Origin: Roseiarcus sp963730555
GTDB lineage: Bacteria; Pseudomonadota; Alphaproteobacteria; Rhizobiales; Beijerinckiaceae
Assembly (NCBI GenBank): GCA_963730555.1
Contig: CAVSSS010000038.1
Coordinates: forward strand, 1-64,000
Reading direction: 5' to 3'
Length of the DNA: 64,000 bases
The position numbers and the translations under genes were made by a program. The notes beneath the pieces were generated by a model. The model did no database searches. It was not told where the DNA came from and saw nothing but the letters and a program-made list of their open reading frames with translations. Shown here piece by piece: positions 1 through 8,516 of the stretch. Position 1 is the stretch's first letter, and each line of letters opens with the position of its first letter.

Positions 1-39
1 CCGCCACCACCACCCGAACTCGCCGGTGCGGAAATCGCA

Positions 40-535
40 GTGGTGTGCCCATTCGCTACAATATTCGCTAAAGGCGTCAGATTACAAGGTGAGCACCTTT
101 ACGGGGCCGTAATAAAGAGTAGCAGACTACGGGAAGTTCCCGAGCGTGACGCCGCCAATCACCAGCTGGTGCTCCGCGTGCTGCAGTCCACTGGCGCACC
201 AATGACAGCGTACGAAGTCTTAAACGCGCTTCGGCAAAACGGGTTCCACTCGCCGACGACGGTTTATCGCGCCTTGAAACGACTGATAGACTCAGGGGAC
301 GTGCATCGCTGGAATCAATCAATGCGTACCTGAGTTGCAGCAGCCATAATCATTTGCATGCCCCGTAACTTTTGCGATATGCCGAGAGTGCGGCCGTGTC
401 GACGAATTGGTGGGCGATTTATTGACGCGGCACCTCAAAGCAAACGCGAAGTAACATGGATTTCGTGTCGAGGCCGGTGTGATCGAACTCAAGGGACAAT
501 GCGCCTTTTGTGCCAACGACAGATCCGCGAATTGA
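40..535 (+). pseudogene. Zur/Fur-family zinc uptake regulator, frameshifted
   Basis: Fur-family regulators repress metal uptake genes when loaded with zinc or iron. The first frame shows the winged-helix part (residues about 44-90, with TAYEVLNALRQNG and SPTTVYRALKRL). The metal-binding half continues in other frames: HNHLH near 350, then FAICRECGRVDEL (about 370-410), then VIELKGQCAFCA up to the stop at 533-535. CREC and CAFC are the paired cysteines of the structural zinc site, and the CRECGRVDEL block is typical of Zur. At least three frame changes (near 312, 360 and 468) separate the parts. The gene is therefore dead, or the sequence carries indels. The start is uncertain; GTG at 40 is only the first possible one. 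Confidence 0.75.
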
Positions 536-619
536 CCCTGTGATAAGGGGCACACATGGAACTTTGGCGGTAGATTATGGCGCACAACTTTGTAGATGTC
601 TCATACAAGGACATTCGGA

Positions 620-1273
620 TCAGTGGTGATGTGCACAGCACTCATCTCCGCTCCAGGCCTCGCGACTTTCGCGAACAAGAAACCAAACAATACCGAAGGA
701 AGCTACTGCATCCACCCACCAAGCACCTATTCCAAGCTGCAGGAAGAGAGCTGCGATCACGACAAGGGAGAGCCAGCCGCAAGTAATGCTCTCGACTGCA
801 TCCGCCCTGAGCGCACGACTACCAAGCGTATCGGCAAGGTCAAGCTTCCGGCGCGAAAGGAAATACATTATTGGAACAGCAAGGATGCATAGAATGAGGC
901 CAGGGAGCGAGAACTCTGCGCCTTGGTGTGTCCAGAGCTTCCAACCCGCGCTGGCAACAACGTAAACGGCGAGTATGAACAGTAAAACGCCGCCAATTCG
1001 CGATGCTTTTCGCTCTGCACTTTCGGCAAACTCTTGTCCGTGCCGAAGTTCGACCGTAAGCCGCCAAACCAAAACGCCGGCCGAAGCGAGCTCAATTATG
1101 CTATCGATGCCGAAGGCGACCAGGGTCAGGCTGTTCGCAGCAATGCCAGAAGCAATAGCAACTACGGCTTCAACGGTCATCCAAGCAAGCGTGAGATACT
1201 CAAGCAGAAATGCCTGACGAATGATTTCGGGCCGGTTGTTGGTCGCGGATTCACTTCGCTTCAAGATGCTCAT
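620..1273 (-). CDS. CDF-type cation transporter (short form)
   Basis: Integral membrane protein of 217 residues, with about six hydrophobic segments and no long cytosolic C-terminal domain. Acidic metal-site positions are visible in GIDSIIELAS (second helix) and RADAVESITC (fifth helix), as expected for cation diffusion facilitators that export Zn, Fe, Mn or similar ions by proton antiport. The protein ends in CCAHHH, a plausible metal ligand cluster. It starts 25 nt after the stop of mntR on the same strand, so the two are probably co-transcribed. Export of manganese is an inference from this context. Confidence 0.75.
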   Translation of the reverse strand: MSILKRSESATNNRPEIIRQAFLLEYLTLAWMTVEAVVAIASGIAANSLTLVAFGIDSIIELASAGVLVWRLTVELRHGQEFAESAERKASRIGGVLLFILAVYVVASAGWKLWTHQGAEFSLPGLILCILAVPIMYFLSRRKLDLADTLGSRALRADAVESITCGWLSLVVIAALFLQLGIGAWWVDAVASFGIVWFLVRESREAWSGDECCAHHH

Positions 1274-1298
1274 AATTCGCTACAGCTCGTCTCTGCAT

Positions 1299-1757
1299 TT
1301 AGCTTCGCGATTGTAGAAATCGAGCGAATACCTTGAGTGTCAACTCCGAACAGTGGTGTTCGATTCCTTCAGCGTCGGCTTCGGCGGCTTCGGCGGGAAC
1401 ACCTAGCGCAAGCAAGATGTCAACAACGAGCCTATGGCGGGCTCGCACCCGCTCCGCAAGCGCTTGTCCAGCTTCCGTCAAGAACACTCCGCGATAGGGA
1501 CGCCCCGTTGCCAGCCCCTCTCGCTTGAGCCTGGAGATCGTCTTGATCGCAGTTGCGTGGGAGACACCGAGACGGCGGGCGACATCGGTCGGACGCGCCT
1601 CGCCGCTGGTGGCCAAGAGGTCCGCAATAAGCTCGACGTAGTCCTCAAGCACCGCTGCCGATTGTGCCGAACGGGTTTTCCCAAACCGGCGCGCCTGGAT
1701 CAGCTCAGGCGGAAGCTCTCTAGCAATCCGCCCCCGCTTTTCCTTCAAGTTTAGCAT
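1299..1757 (-). CDS. mntR: MntR-type manganese-responsive regulator (DtxR family)
   Basis: 152-residue DNA-binding protein close in length to MntR of enterobacteria. The N-terminal winged helix (about residues 35-85) includes ARRLGVSHATAIKTISRLKREGL. The metal-binding dimerisation half follows with HRLVVDILLALGVP, EADAEGIEHHCS and the final ELTLKVFARF. ATG at 1757 is preferred over the longer frame because GGCGGAGGCG lies a few bases upstream. It is divergent from mntH and followed by a CDF transporter, so it most likely represses mntH when manganese is plentiful. Confidence 0.88.
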   Translation of the reverse strand: MLNLKEKRGRIARELPPELIQARRFGKTRSAQSAAVLEDYVELIADLLATSGEARPTDVARRLGVSHATAIKTISRLKREGLATGRPYRGVFLTEAGQALAERVRARHRLVVDILLALGVPAEAAEADAEGIEHHCSELTLKVFARFLQSRS

Positions 1758-1843
1758 CACGCCTCCGCGCCTTCCGACAATAGCGCAGTTCACTTTGCGC
1801 CGACCGAACACGGCCTTCAATCTTCTGCGAAACTGTTCCTTGA

Positions 1844-1895
1844 CTACACTTTGTAGATTGACATCTCAAGGCCCATTGCTATCCTACGAAAGTAG
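1844..1895 (+). promoter_or_regulatory. candidate mntH promoter and MntR operators
   Basis: A sigma-70-like promoter can be read as TTGACA at 1858-1863 and TATCCT at 1880-1885 with a 16-nt spacer. Two short inverted repeats flank it: CTACA-CTT-TGTAG at 1844-1856 and CTAC-GAAA-GTAG at 1884-1895, the second overlapping the -10 element. Both lie between divergent mntR and mntH. Operator function is inferred from position; they do not match the enterobacterial MntR box closely. Confidence 0.45.
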
Positions 1896-1924
1896 CCACG
1901 GTTACACTTTAGCGCAGGTGCTGC

Positions 1925-3250
1925 ATGCCCCCGACCGCCTCCGATACCATGCCCAAACAAGGGTCGCTGACCGAACGCACGGTTTCGGCGGCGCGTCATG
2001 TGCTGACTGGTGGGCCTCGCGGACTGCGCGGGTATTTGGCATTTGGCGGACCGGCCGTGATTGCCTCGATCGCCTACATGGACCCTGGCAATTTCGCCAC
2101 CAACGTCCAGGCCGGGGCAAAATATGGCTACACGCTGCTCTGGGTGGTGCTGCTCGCCAATGTGATCGCCATGCTGTTTCAGGCGCTGTCGGCCAAGCTC
2201 GGCATCGTTACCGGCCGCAATCTAGCGGAAATGTGCCGTGAACAGTTCCCCAAACCGATCGTCTGGGGGATGTGGGTAGTCAGCGAGGTCGCCGCCATGG
2301 CCACCGATCTCGCCGAGTTTCTCGGCGGCGCGATTGGCCTGGCGCTGCTGTTCAACATGCCGCTGCTTGCCGGCATGGGCGTCACGGCCGTCATCACCTA
2401 CGGCATCCTGATGTTCGAAGGGCGTGGCTTTCGCCCGGTCGAATTGATCATTGGCAGCTTGGTCGGCATCATCGGGCTTTGCTACCTGATCGAGGTTTTC
2501 ATCGCGCATGTCGATTGGGCGGCGGCGGCCTATCATTCGCTCAAGCCGGAAATCCCGGATGCGGACGCCTTGCTGATCTCCGTCGGCATAATCGGCGCGA
2601 CCGTCATGCCGCACGCGATCTATCTGCATTCCGGTCTGACGCAGACGCGCATTCCAGCCCATAATGATAACGAGAAACGCGCCGTGGTGCGCATCTCTAA
2701 CTGGGAAGTGCTGATCGCACTCGCCGTCGCCGGCCTGGTCAATATGGCGATGGTGATGATGGCCTCGGGCGCCTTCCACGCCGGCCATCCCGACGTCGCC
2801 GAAATCGAAACCGCCTATCACACGCTGGCGCCGCTCCTGGGTATCGGCGCGGCCGGCGTGTTCCTGCTCTCGCTCATCGCCTCGGGCATATCGAGCTCGG
2901 TGGTGGGGACGATGGCGGGGCAGATGATCATGCAGGGCTTCGTCGGCTTCCGCATTCCGATCTGGCTGCGCCGCGTCGTCACCATGATCCCGGCTTTCGC
3001 CGTCGTCGCCTGGGGCGTGAACGCCACGCAGGCGCTGGTGGTGAGCCAGGTGGTCTTGAGCATTGCGTTGCCGCTGCCGATGATCGCGCTGCTGATGTTC
3101 ACGCGCCGACGCGACATCATGGGCCAGTTTGCCAATAACCGATTAACGCAAATCTCGGCCTTGGTTGGTACGACCATCGTCTTGCTGCTTAATTTCTTCC
3201 TGATCGCGCAAATGTTAGGCGTGCCAATTCCAGGTCTGCCGGCGTCATGA
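1925..3250 (+). CDS. mntH: Mn(2+)/proton symporter, NRAMP family
   Basis: 441-residue inner-membrane protein that imports Mn2+ (and Fe2+) with protons. The two family-defining metal-site motifs are present: DPGN (residues 53-56, in the first helix) and MPH (residues 228-230, in the sixth helix). About eleven hydrophobic segments can be seen and the length is normal. ATG at 1925 is used; a second ATG at 1949 is possible. The gene is intact and divergent from mntR. Confidence 0.93.
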   Translation: MPPTASDTMPKQGSLTERTVSAARHVLTGGPRGLRGYLAFGGPAVIASIAYMDPGNFATNVQAGAKYGYTLLWVVLLANVIAMLFQALSAKLGIVTGRNLAEMCREQFPKPIVWGMWVVSEVAAMATDLAEFLGGAIGLALLFNMPLLAGMGVTAVITYGILMFEGRGFRPVELIIGSLVGIIGLCYLIEVFIAHVDWAAAAYHSLKPEIPDADALLISVGIIGATVMPHAIYLHSGLTQTRIPAHNDNEKRAVVRISNWEVLIALAVAGLVNMAMVMMASGAFHAGHPDVAEIETAYHTLAPLLGIGAAGVFLLSLIASGISSSVVGTMAGQMIMQGFVGFRIPIWLRRVVTMIPAFAVVAWGVNATQALVVSQVVLSIALPLPMIALLMFTRRRDIMGQFANNRLTQISALVGTTIVLLLNFFLIAQMLGVPIPGLPAS

Positions 3251-3267
3251 AGATCTGCGCTCCCGTC

Positions 3268-3294
3268 GTGCACAAATTTGTGGCTGTTGTGCAC
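3268..3294. terminator. stem-loop after mntH
   Basis: GTGCACAA (3268-3275) and TTGTGCAC (3287-3294) form a perfect 8-bp stem with an 11-nt loop, 18 nt after the mntH stop. There is no T-run, so it may be only a weak terminator or an mRNA-stabilising hairpin. The remaining stretch to 3436 shows no gene. Confidence 0.4.
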
Positions 3295-3436
3295 CGGGGG
3301 GCGTAAATTTTGGACTCGCGCAACACCAAATAATCCGAAAAATGAGTTGAGTGGAAATAACGTCAGCTCCGGATCAAACGCTGCGGACCCATTCGGCCCC
3401 GACATAGGCCCTTATCGATTGTTGTCCAATCTGGTC

Positions 3437-4714
3437 CTAGCAGTTTACTGAAAAACTTGGAAATTTCATCTTTTTCTCTTCCAAGGTCTCGGGTTTCTGG
3501 TGATGTGTTCGATTGTTCGAGACTTCTTTTGTGGTCTGACCAGGCGCTCGCCTACGCCGCAACGAGTTTTGGAATGCGGATCAGGTTGTAGGCGATCAGA
3601 TTGAGCATGAAGTCGGCGGCGACGCCGCAGATGCCGCGATGTTTGGTCTTGCGCATCGTTCCGTGCTGCTTGCCCCAACCGAAGATGCATTCGATCATGG
3701 CGCGACGCGATTGCGACATTGCATAGCCTTGGTGTCGGGTGGTGCGTTCGTCGATGGCGCTCTGGCGATTTTTGCCGGTTTTGGTGGGGCCATTGTTCTG
3801 CGTTACATGCGGTGTGACGTTGCTGGCGCGCAGATTGGCGACATGATCGGTGGTGTCATAGGCCTTGTCCTCGCCGGCTGTGATGCGGCGGCCAGCAGCT
3901 TTGCTCTTGGCCTTGAGCATTCTCTCCGCGGCGCGGCGTTCGGCGGTGCCATTGGCGTGCGTGACCATGCCGGCGACCGCCAGCCCATGCCGGTTCTCCA
4001 TGACGGCGTGGCCCATATAGGAGAGTTTGGCTTCGCGCCCGGCGGCCTTGCGGTAAAGACGGCTGTCGGGATCGCTGGTACTCGCATGCGTATCGTTCTT
4101 GCGCTTCTGTCCATGGAAGTTCGTACCCGCGTCATCGCCGCTGCCGTCCTTGGGACGAAAACTCTTCTGTGAAGCCCATGCCTCGATCAGCGTTCCGTCC
4201 ACCGAAAAATGTTCGTTCGACAGCAGCGGCTTGACCTGCGGATGGTTCAGAAGGCTGGTCATGAACTTCGTAAACACCTCGCCGTTCTGTAGCCGCTCGC
4301 GGTTCTTCGTGAAACTGGTCGGGTCCCAAACTGGATCGTCTGGCGCAAGCCCCACGAACCAGCGATACAAAAGATTGTAGTCTAACTGCTCCATGAGCTG
4401 CCGTTCCGAGCGAATGCCGTAGAACACCTGCAGCAGTAAGGCGCTCAGCAATTGTTCCGGAGGGATCGATGGTCGTCCTTCGCTTGCGTAGAGCTTGCCC
4501 AAGCTGCGGTTCAGATCACTGAGCACCTCTCGGACAAGCTCCCGGATCTTCCGCAGCGGGTGGCCCGCCGGAATCCGCGCCTCCGGCGAGATGTAAGAAA
4601 ATAACCCGCCTTGATCCTCAAATGCTCCCCGCATGCCAGCCTCCAACGATTCGTCATAGAAAACTGAATCATCAAATTATCGCCGTGGCCATGTGTTTTT
4701 CAGCAAACTGCTAG
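3437..4714 (-). mobile_element. IS5-like insertion sequence, complete, with CTAG target duplication
   Basis: Terminal inverted repeats CAGTTTACTGAAAAAC (from 3441) and its near-complement GTTTTTCAGCAAACTG (to 4710) match at 15 of 16 positions. CTAG flanks both sides (3437-3440 and 4711-4714), a 4-bp palindromic target duplication of the YTAR type. The right CTAG contains the target TA and first base of the neighbouring IS630, so this element landed exactly on the IS630 border after IS630 was in place. Confidence 0.88.
3552..4646 (-). CDS. IS5-like transposase (InsH-type, DDE)
   Basis: 364-residue transposase of the IS5-like element. The N-terminal InsH-type domain (about residues 15-125) includes LRKIRELV, SALLLQVFYGIRSERQLMEQ and VWDPTSFTKNRERL. 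The DDE catalytic domain follows, with FSVDGTLIEAW (first Asp), AGEDKAYDT (second Asp) and RRAMIECIFGWGKQ (Glu). Full length and uninterrupted, so probably still functional. The element could also be placed near IS1182 by some schemes. Confidence 0.9.
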   Translation of the reverse strand: MEAGMRGAFEDQGGLFSYISPEARIPAGHPLRKIRELVREVLSDLNRSLGKLYASEGRPSIPPEQLLSALLLQVFYGIRSERQLMEQLDYNLLYRWFVGLAPDDPVWDPTSFTKNRERLQNGEVFTKFMTSLLNHPQVKPLLSNEHFSVDGTLIEAWASQKSFRPKDGSGDDAGTNFHGQKRKNDTHASTSDPDSRLYRKAAGREAKLSYMGHAVMENRHGLAVAGMVTHANGTAERRAAERMLKAKSKAAGRRITAGEDKAYDTTDHVANLRASNVTPHVTQNNGPTKTGKNRQSAIDERTTRHQGYAMSQSRRAMIECIFGWGKQHGTMRKTKHRGICGVAADFMLNLIAYNLIRIPKLVAA

Positions 4715-4732
4715 AGCCATTTTGGATTGAGA

Positions 4733-5326
4733 TTACGCATAACCTGCGTGATTGAAGAAATTCAAGCATTCGCGTGGGGAGAATAGATCGAGGATCGAGC
4801 CGATCCTGTCCCAGAGGGCTGGGATCGAGCGTTCTGCGGCCTTTCGCAGGTGTGCTTTGAGTTTTGCGAAGGCCATTTCGATGGGGTTGAGGTCGGGCGA
4901 GTACGGCGGCAGATAGCGCAACTGCGCCCCGGCGGCCTCGATGATACGTCGGACTTCATCATTCTTGTGGGCGGGCAGATTATCCATCACCACGATGTCA
5001 CCTGGCTTAAGAGTTGGGACCAGGCATCGCTCCAGATAGACGCGGAAAATCTCGCCGGTCATCGGTTCGTCGATGACGAAGGGGGCGGTGATGGCGTCGT
5101 GGCGCAGCGCAGCAACGAAGGTGGTGATCTTCCAGTGACCGTGCGGCACTTTACCGATCAGACGTTGGCCGCGACGACAGCGACCACGCAACCGCGCCAT
5201 GTTGGTTGAGGTGCCGGTCTCGTCGATAAAGACCAGGCGCGCCGGATCAAGCAGCCTTTGGCGCGCCTTCCAGACGGAACGGGCCATGGCCACGTCGGGT
5301 CGATCCTGCTCGGTCGCGTAAACGCT
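4733..5326 (-). pseudogene. IS630 transposase, C-terminal part (split by IS110)
   Basis: DDE catalytic part of an IS630 transposase: VFIDETGTSTNM (first Asp), VVMDNLPAHK (second Asp), and LPPYSPDLNPIEMAFAKLK with the final Glu. It reads in from SVYATEQDRPDVAMARSVW at its upstream edge. Joined at the shared AGC codon to the part at 6912-7270 it gives one continuous frame of about 315 residues, the normal family length. Confidence 0.9.
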
Positions 5327-6916
5327 TTCCTAAGAAACGGCTATTCCAGGGGTCGGCGCCATGGGCTGGAGGATGAAGCCGAAGGCCTTGGCGCGCCGAT
5401 GCAGATTGTCGATAACCCGCGCGCGGTAGCGGATCTCGTACGACGACGCGCCAGGGTCGACGTAATCCATTCCGTGACGCACGGCATTGTAGAAGAGAAC
5501 CGCTATCTTGCGCGCGGTCGCGGTGACCGCCTTGGCCTTGCCGATACGCGCCGAGAGCCGCCGGTAGAAGGCGCCCAGGGCCGTGTCGGTTCGTCCGACC
5601 GTCACTGCGGCCAGCCGCAGCAGTGACGCCGCCCGGCTCCCAGAGCGGCGCGTGCGCGACGAGAGCACCTTGCCGCCTGAGATCTTGTTGCTCGGCGCTA
5701 GGCAGAGCCAGGAGGTAAAGTGTTTCGCACTCGGCCAAGCGGAGAGGTCGTCGCCGCACTCGGCGATGAGCTTAAGCGCGAGATAGGGGCCGAGGCCGTT
5801 GATCTGGGTAAGGTCCTTGCCGAGTAGCGCGAAGAGCGCTGTGCGGACATCGAAGAGCAATGAATTCTGTTGACGGGATCTATTCTGCCGTGGTGATGGC
5901 AACGGACCTGCTTCGCGACCACGATGGGCGCTGAGTTCCTTCAACACGGCCTCGATCCGGGCGTCGCAGGCAGATGCCTTCTGCTGGTACGTGTCGTAGA
6001 GGGCGAGTGCCTGTTCGAGGGCGAACAGGTGCTCGGCGCGGTAGTTGCCGGCCAGCGCCTTCTCGATCGTCTCGACAGTGGCGTGGCAACGCCGATCCCG
6101 CATGCGCGCCAGCACTGCCGGATTGCGCTCGCCGCCTAGGATCGCGCGGATGATCCGCAGGCCGGTCACACCGGTAATATCGGTGACGACATGGTGGAGC
6201 TGCACGTTCATTTCGGTCAACGCCTTCTGCATGTGTTGGATATGTGACGCCCCATACTCGAGCAGACGCTCACGCTGACGCAGGTAGGCACGCAGCTCGG
6301 CGATCTGACCTTTGGGCCGAAAGCTTGCGCGCAGCAGACCGAAGGAGTGAAGCCGCTGCAGCCACTGCGCATCACTGACGTCGGTCTTGCGTCCGGGTAC
6401 GTGCTTGGCATCGCGCGCATTGACGAGGAACACCGCAAAGCCACGGGCGTCGAGGATCTCAAAGATCGGGATCCAATAGACGCTGGTCGATTCCATGACG
6501 ACCGTGTCGACACCGCACTCTGCAAACCAGTCCACCAGCCGATGCAGATCAGTCGTGAAGGTACCGAAGCTGCGCACCGGTTCAGGCGTGCGATCTGCAT
6601 TCACGGCAGCCATGTGCATGGTGGCCCCGATGTCAATCGCGGCCGCGTTTGGATGGACCACCGCTATCGTGCGGCGGACCCTGTCTGTCGATTTGTTCCG
6701 ACTCATCGCCAATCCTCCAGTTAAGGCGGAAGGGCTGGGCTGCGCTGTTGATCAATTTCCTAAACGGGATCGCCGGAAGGCGTCACCACTCTCACGTGCG
6801 CAACAACCCATGGACCATGTTTTTTTGCGGGGTAGAATGCCACCAAAAAGCCGTCGGCCGCTCCCTTCCACCAAGAGGATAGACCTCAACCGTTTCTACG
6901 CCCACAGGCGGACGCT
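5327..6916 (-). mobile_element. IS110-group insertion element inside IS630
   Basis: Boundaries follow from the 5-bp sequence ACGCT present at both junctions (5322-5326 and 6912-6916) and from exact in-frame restoration of the IS630 transposase when the intervening 1590 bp are removed. The absence of clear terminal inverted repeats fits the IS110 group. About 200 nt of non-coding DNA lie upstream of the recombinase gene (6713-6916), where this group is known to encode its bridge RNA. Confidence 0.82.
5330..6712 (-). CDS. IS110-family transposase (DEDD recombinase)
   Basis: 460-residue IS110-type recombinase. The N-terminal RuvC-like DEDD domain shows AAIDIGATMHMAAV (first Asp), TVVMESTSVYW (Glu) and GRKTDVSDAQWL (paired Asp). 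The C-terminal transposase-20 domain shows INGLGPYLALKLIAECG and FTSWLCLAPSNKISGGK, which includes the serine region. The frame is open throughout and the length is at the upper end for the family. The stop codon lies 4 nt inside the left end of the element. Confidence 0.92.
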   Translation of the reverse strand: MAMSRNKSTDRVRRTIAVVHPNAAAIDIGATMHMAAVNADRTPEPVRSFGTFTTDLHRLVDWFAECGVDTVVMESTSVYWIPIFEILDARGFAVFLVNARDAKHVPGRKTDVSDAQWLQRLHSFGLLRASFRPKGQIAELRAYLRQRERLLEYGASHIQHMQKALTEMNVQLHHVVTDITGVTGLRIIRAILGGERNPAVLARMRDRRCHATVETIEKALAGNYRAEHLFALEQALALYDTYQQKASACDARIEAVLKELSAHRGREAGPLPSPRQNRSRQQNSLLFDVRTALFALLGKDLTQINGLGPYLALKLIAECGDDLSAWPSAKHFTSWLCLAPSNKISGGKVLSSRTRRSGSRAASLLRLAAVTVGRTDTALGAFYRRLSARIGKAKAVTATARKIAVLFYNAVRHGMDYVDPGASSYEIRYRARVIDNLHRRAKAFGFILQPMAPTPGIAVS

Positions 6917-7270
6917 GTCCGAGATGGTTTTTTTGAAGCTGATGCCGTGTCGGTCGTAGAAGCTCCACACGGTTGCGACGCTGACCACGATACCGCGCTC
7001 GCGCAGCAGAGCCCGGACTTCTTCAAGCGTAATATCCGACTGTACCCCAATCAAATCGAGCAGCCACGCGGCATGGGGCTCGAGAACCGCACGACGGTGA
7101 CCGCGAACCGGGCTCGGCGCCGTTCGTCCGTCAAACCGCCACTGCCGGACCCATTTGATAGCGCTACTGGCGCTCACCGCGAATATCCTGGAAACCGAGC
7201 GTGCCGACAGGCCGCCCGCCACCGCACCAATCACCCGCTCGCGTAAATCAGACGAATAGGCCCGTGTCAT
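6912..7270 (-). pseudogene. IS630 transposase, N-terminal part (split by IS110)
   Basis: Residues 1-119 of the transposase: helix-turn-helix region SSDLRERVIGAVAGGLSARS (about 6-25), VSASSAIKWVRQWR, and the linker ending HGISFKKTISDS. The frame leaves the IS630 gene at 6912-6916, where the IS110 element begins; the next few codons (to the stop at 6896) come from IS110. ATG at 7270 is the normal start for this family. Confidence 0.88.
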
Positions 7271-7361
7271 CGCCGCCTCCGAATCAAGACGGACGAATCC
7301 TGAACCGGAAAAGCCTTCCAGGGAATCCCCATGCGAGTCAGATCAATCTAAAAAGACTCTA

Positions 7362-7690
7362 ATATGGGTCCAATATATGTGCTTGGACAATCTTGGTCGC
7401 GCGTAGATTGGTTTTGCTGCACGGATGTGATGCGCGACCTTTTCACAACCAATTCGTACCAAAGCCTGCTGGTATTGCGGGTGCCCTCGACCAGATCGAT
7501 CGGTGCCCGAAAGACCCACTTAGCATCTGGGCATACCAGCCTGCGCAATAGAGTTTCTGCCTGCACGGGTATCCGTTGCGTGCACAAAGTCACGCGGCCC
7601 TCGCGCAAAACTGATTGGACGCAGCTCATCGCTGCGCACGATCCGAGGGAGATGCGCGCTAGTGGTGAAATGATAAAGGCGGGCAGTCAT
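7362..7690 (-). pseudogene. remnant of a small gene truncated by IS630 (function unknown)
   Basis: A weakly supported gene remnant. The reading from ATG 7690 begins MTARLYHFTTSAHLPRIV, which resembles the start of small YHFTS-type proteins of unknown role. After about 55 codons the resemblance stops, and a second frame reads CPDAKWVFRAPIDLVEG and YELVVKRS. The 3' side is cut by IS630 at 7361. No function can be assigned. Apart from this and the tRNA fragment, 7362-8089 (about 730 nt) contains nothing else that looks coding. Confidence 0.3.
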
Positions 7691-7869
7691 TGCTCTAACC
7701 TTCAAGCGATCGGATGCCATAGCACCCATTTTACGCTTTTAGTGCTTATGGCACTGACGCTTTGCGATCATCTTTTGCAATCCCATGCCGTTCCATGGGC
7801 CGTATCATGGACGCAAAACCTGGGTCGACAGAGCAAAAATCAGTCTTCGATATAAATCAGGTCGTTAGA

Positions 7870-7930
7870 TGGTGGGCGCTGAAGCGATCGAACCTTCGAC
7901 CTCTCCCGTGTGAAGGGAACGCTCTCCGAG
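7870..7930 (-). tRNA. 3' fragment of a tRNA-Val (CAC anticodon), not a complete tRNA
   Basis: Read on the minus strand, the segment carries an anticodon arm with loop TTCACAC (anticodon CAC, valine) closed by TTCCC/GGGAG. A GGTTCGATC T-loop region and a 3' acceptor strand AGCGCCC followed by ACCA come after it. The 5' acceptor strand and most of the D-arm are missing. Such 3' tRNA ends are typically left at attachment sites of integrative elements. It is not expected to be functional. Confidence 0.6.
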
Positions 7931-7947
7931 TGATGGAACTCATTAAC

Positions 7948-7979
7948 AAATGAGACAAACCTCACAAGTTGCGTGATCA
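7948..7979. repeat. direct repeat, left copy (partner at 15599-15630)
   Basis: The core AAATGAGACAAACCTCAC followed by AAGTTGCGTGATC recurs at 15599-15630 with two or three substitutions. The right copy coincides with the 3' end of an apparently intact hypothetical gene. The left copy therefore looks like a duplicated gene end, as at an integration site. Confidence 0.7.
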
Positions 7980-8014
7980 TGAGGCCCGATCTGTCCAGCC
8001 AACCTGCCCCGAAT

Positions 8015-8034
8015 CGACTTCGTGATCGAAGTCG
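8015..8034. repeat. short inverted repeat
   Basis: CGACTTCG (8015-8022) and CGAAGTCG (8027-8034) form a perfect 8-bp hairpin with a TGAT loop. It lies between the direct repeat and the IS3 fragment. It may be an IS end or a terminator stem; there is no T-run. Confidence 0.4.
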
Positions 8035-8089
8035 GCCGGCGTGGTCCCCAAATTCGTAATTACGCAGTCAAAATTTCGCGTGGTAATCC

Positions 8090-8370
8090 GTGCACCCTGA
8101 ATCGCCGTCCGAGCGGATCGTAACGACCATCCGCGGGGCTACCCGCAAGCGCCATTGGTCCGAAGAGAAGATCCGGATCGTTCTGGACGGCCTGGGCGGG
8201 CCAAGTCCAGCATCGCCGAGCTATGCCGCCGTGAGGGCATTACGGAGAGCCTTTATTGCGCCTGGTCCAAGGAGTTCCTAGAGGCCGGCAAACGGCGTCT
8301 GGCGAGCGATACGGCGCGTGCGACGACCAATGGCGAGGTCAACCGATCCTCGCAAACCCCTGCTTCTTGA
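8090..8370 (+). pseudogene. IS3-type transposase OrfA fragment, frameshifted
   Basis: Residues resembling the helix-turn-helix OrfA of IS3/IS66-type elements are split over two frames. One frame reads ATRKRHWSEEKIRIVLDGL (to about 8195). The other continues SSIAELCRREGITESLYCAW and SKEFLEAGKRRLA. No OrfB follows; the next gene is unrelated. This is a decayed IS remnant upstream of the RidA gene. Confidence 0.7.
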
Positions 8371-8516
8371 TGAAAATCAATGTCACCGCCCTAACGGGCT
8401 GGAATTCTAAGCAGGAAATCGCCGCCAACCCCGAGGGCGGCATCGGCATTATGCGTGCAACGGTCATTGGCACAATGACTGGCGCGCCGAAGAATGGACA
8501 TGAGGGAACATTGGCG

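Larger units (their letters stand above)
4714..7359 (-). mobile_element. IS630-family element, interrupted by an IS110 element
   Basis: The ends are related inverted repeats: GAGCCATTTTGGATTGA at 4714-4730, and TCAATCTAAAAAGACTC at 7343-7359 (as read on the + strand). Each is flanked by TA (4712-4713 and 7360-7361), the standard Tc1/IS630 target. Without the 1590-bp IS110 insertion the element is about 1.06 kb, the usual IS630 size. Confidence 0.88.

Noticed and set aside
7364..7855. 163-codon open frame on the plus strand
   Set aside because: No domain or ribosome site; amino acid composition is unlike neighbouring genes.
7870..7945. Complete tRNA-Val
   Set aside because: The 5' acceptor strand and D-arm cannot be formed; only the 3' part matches a tRNA.
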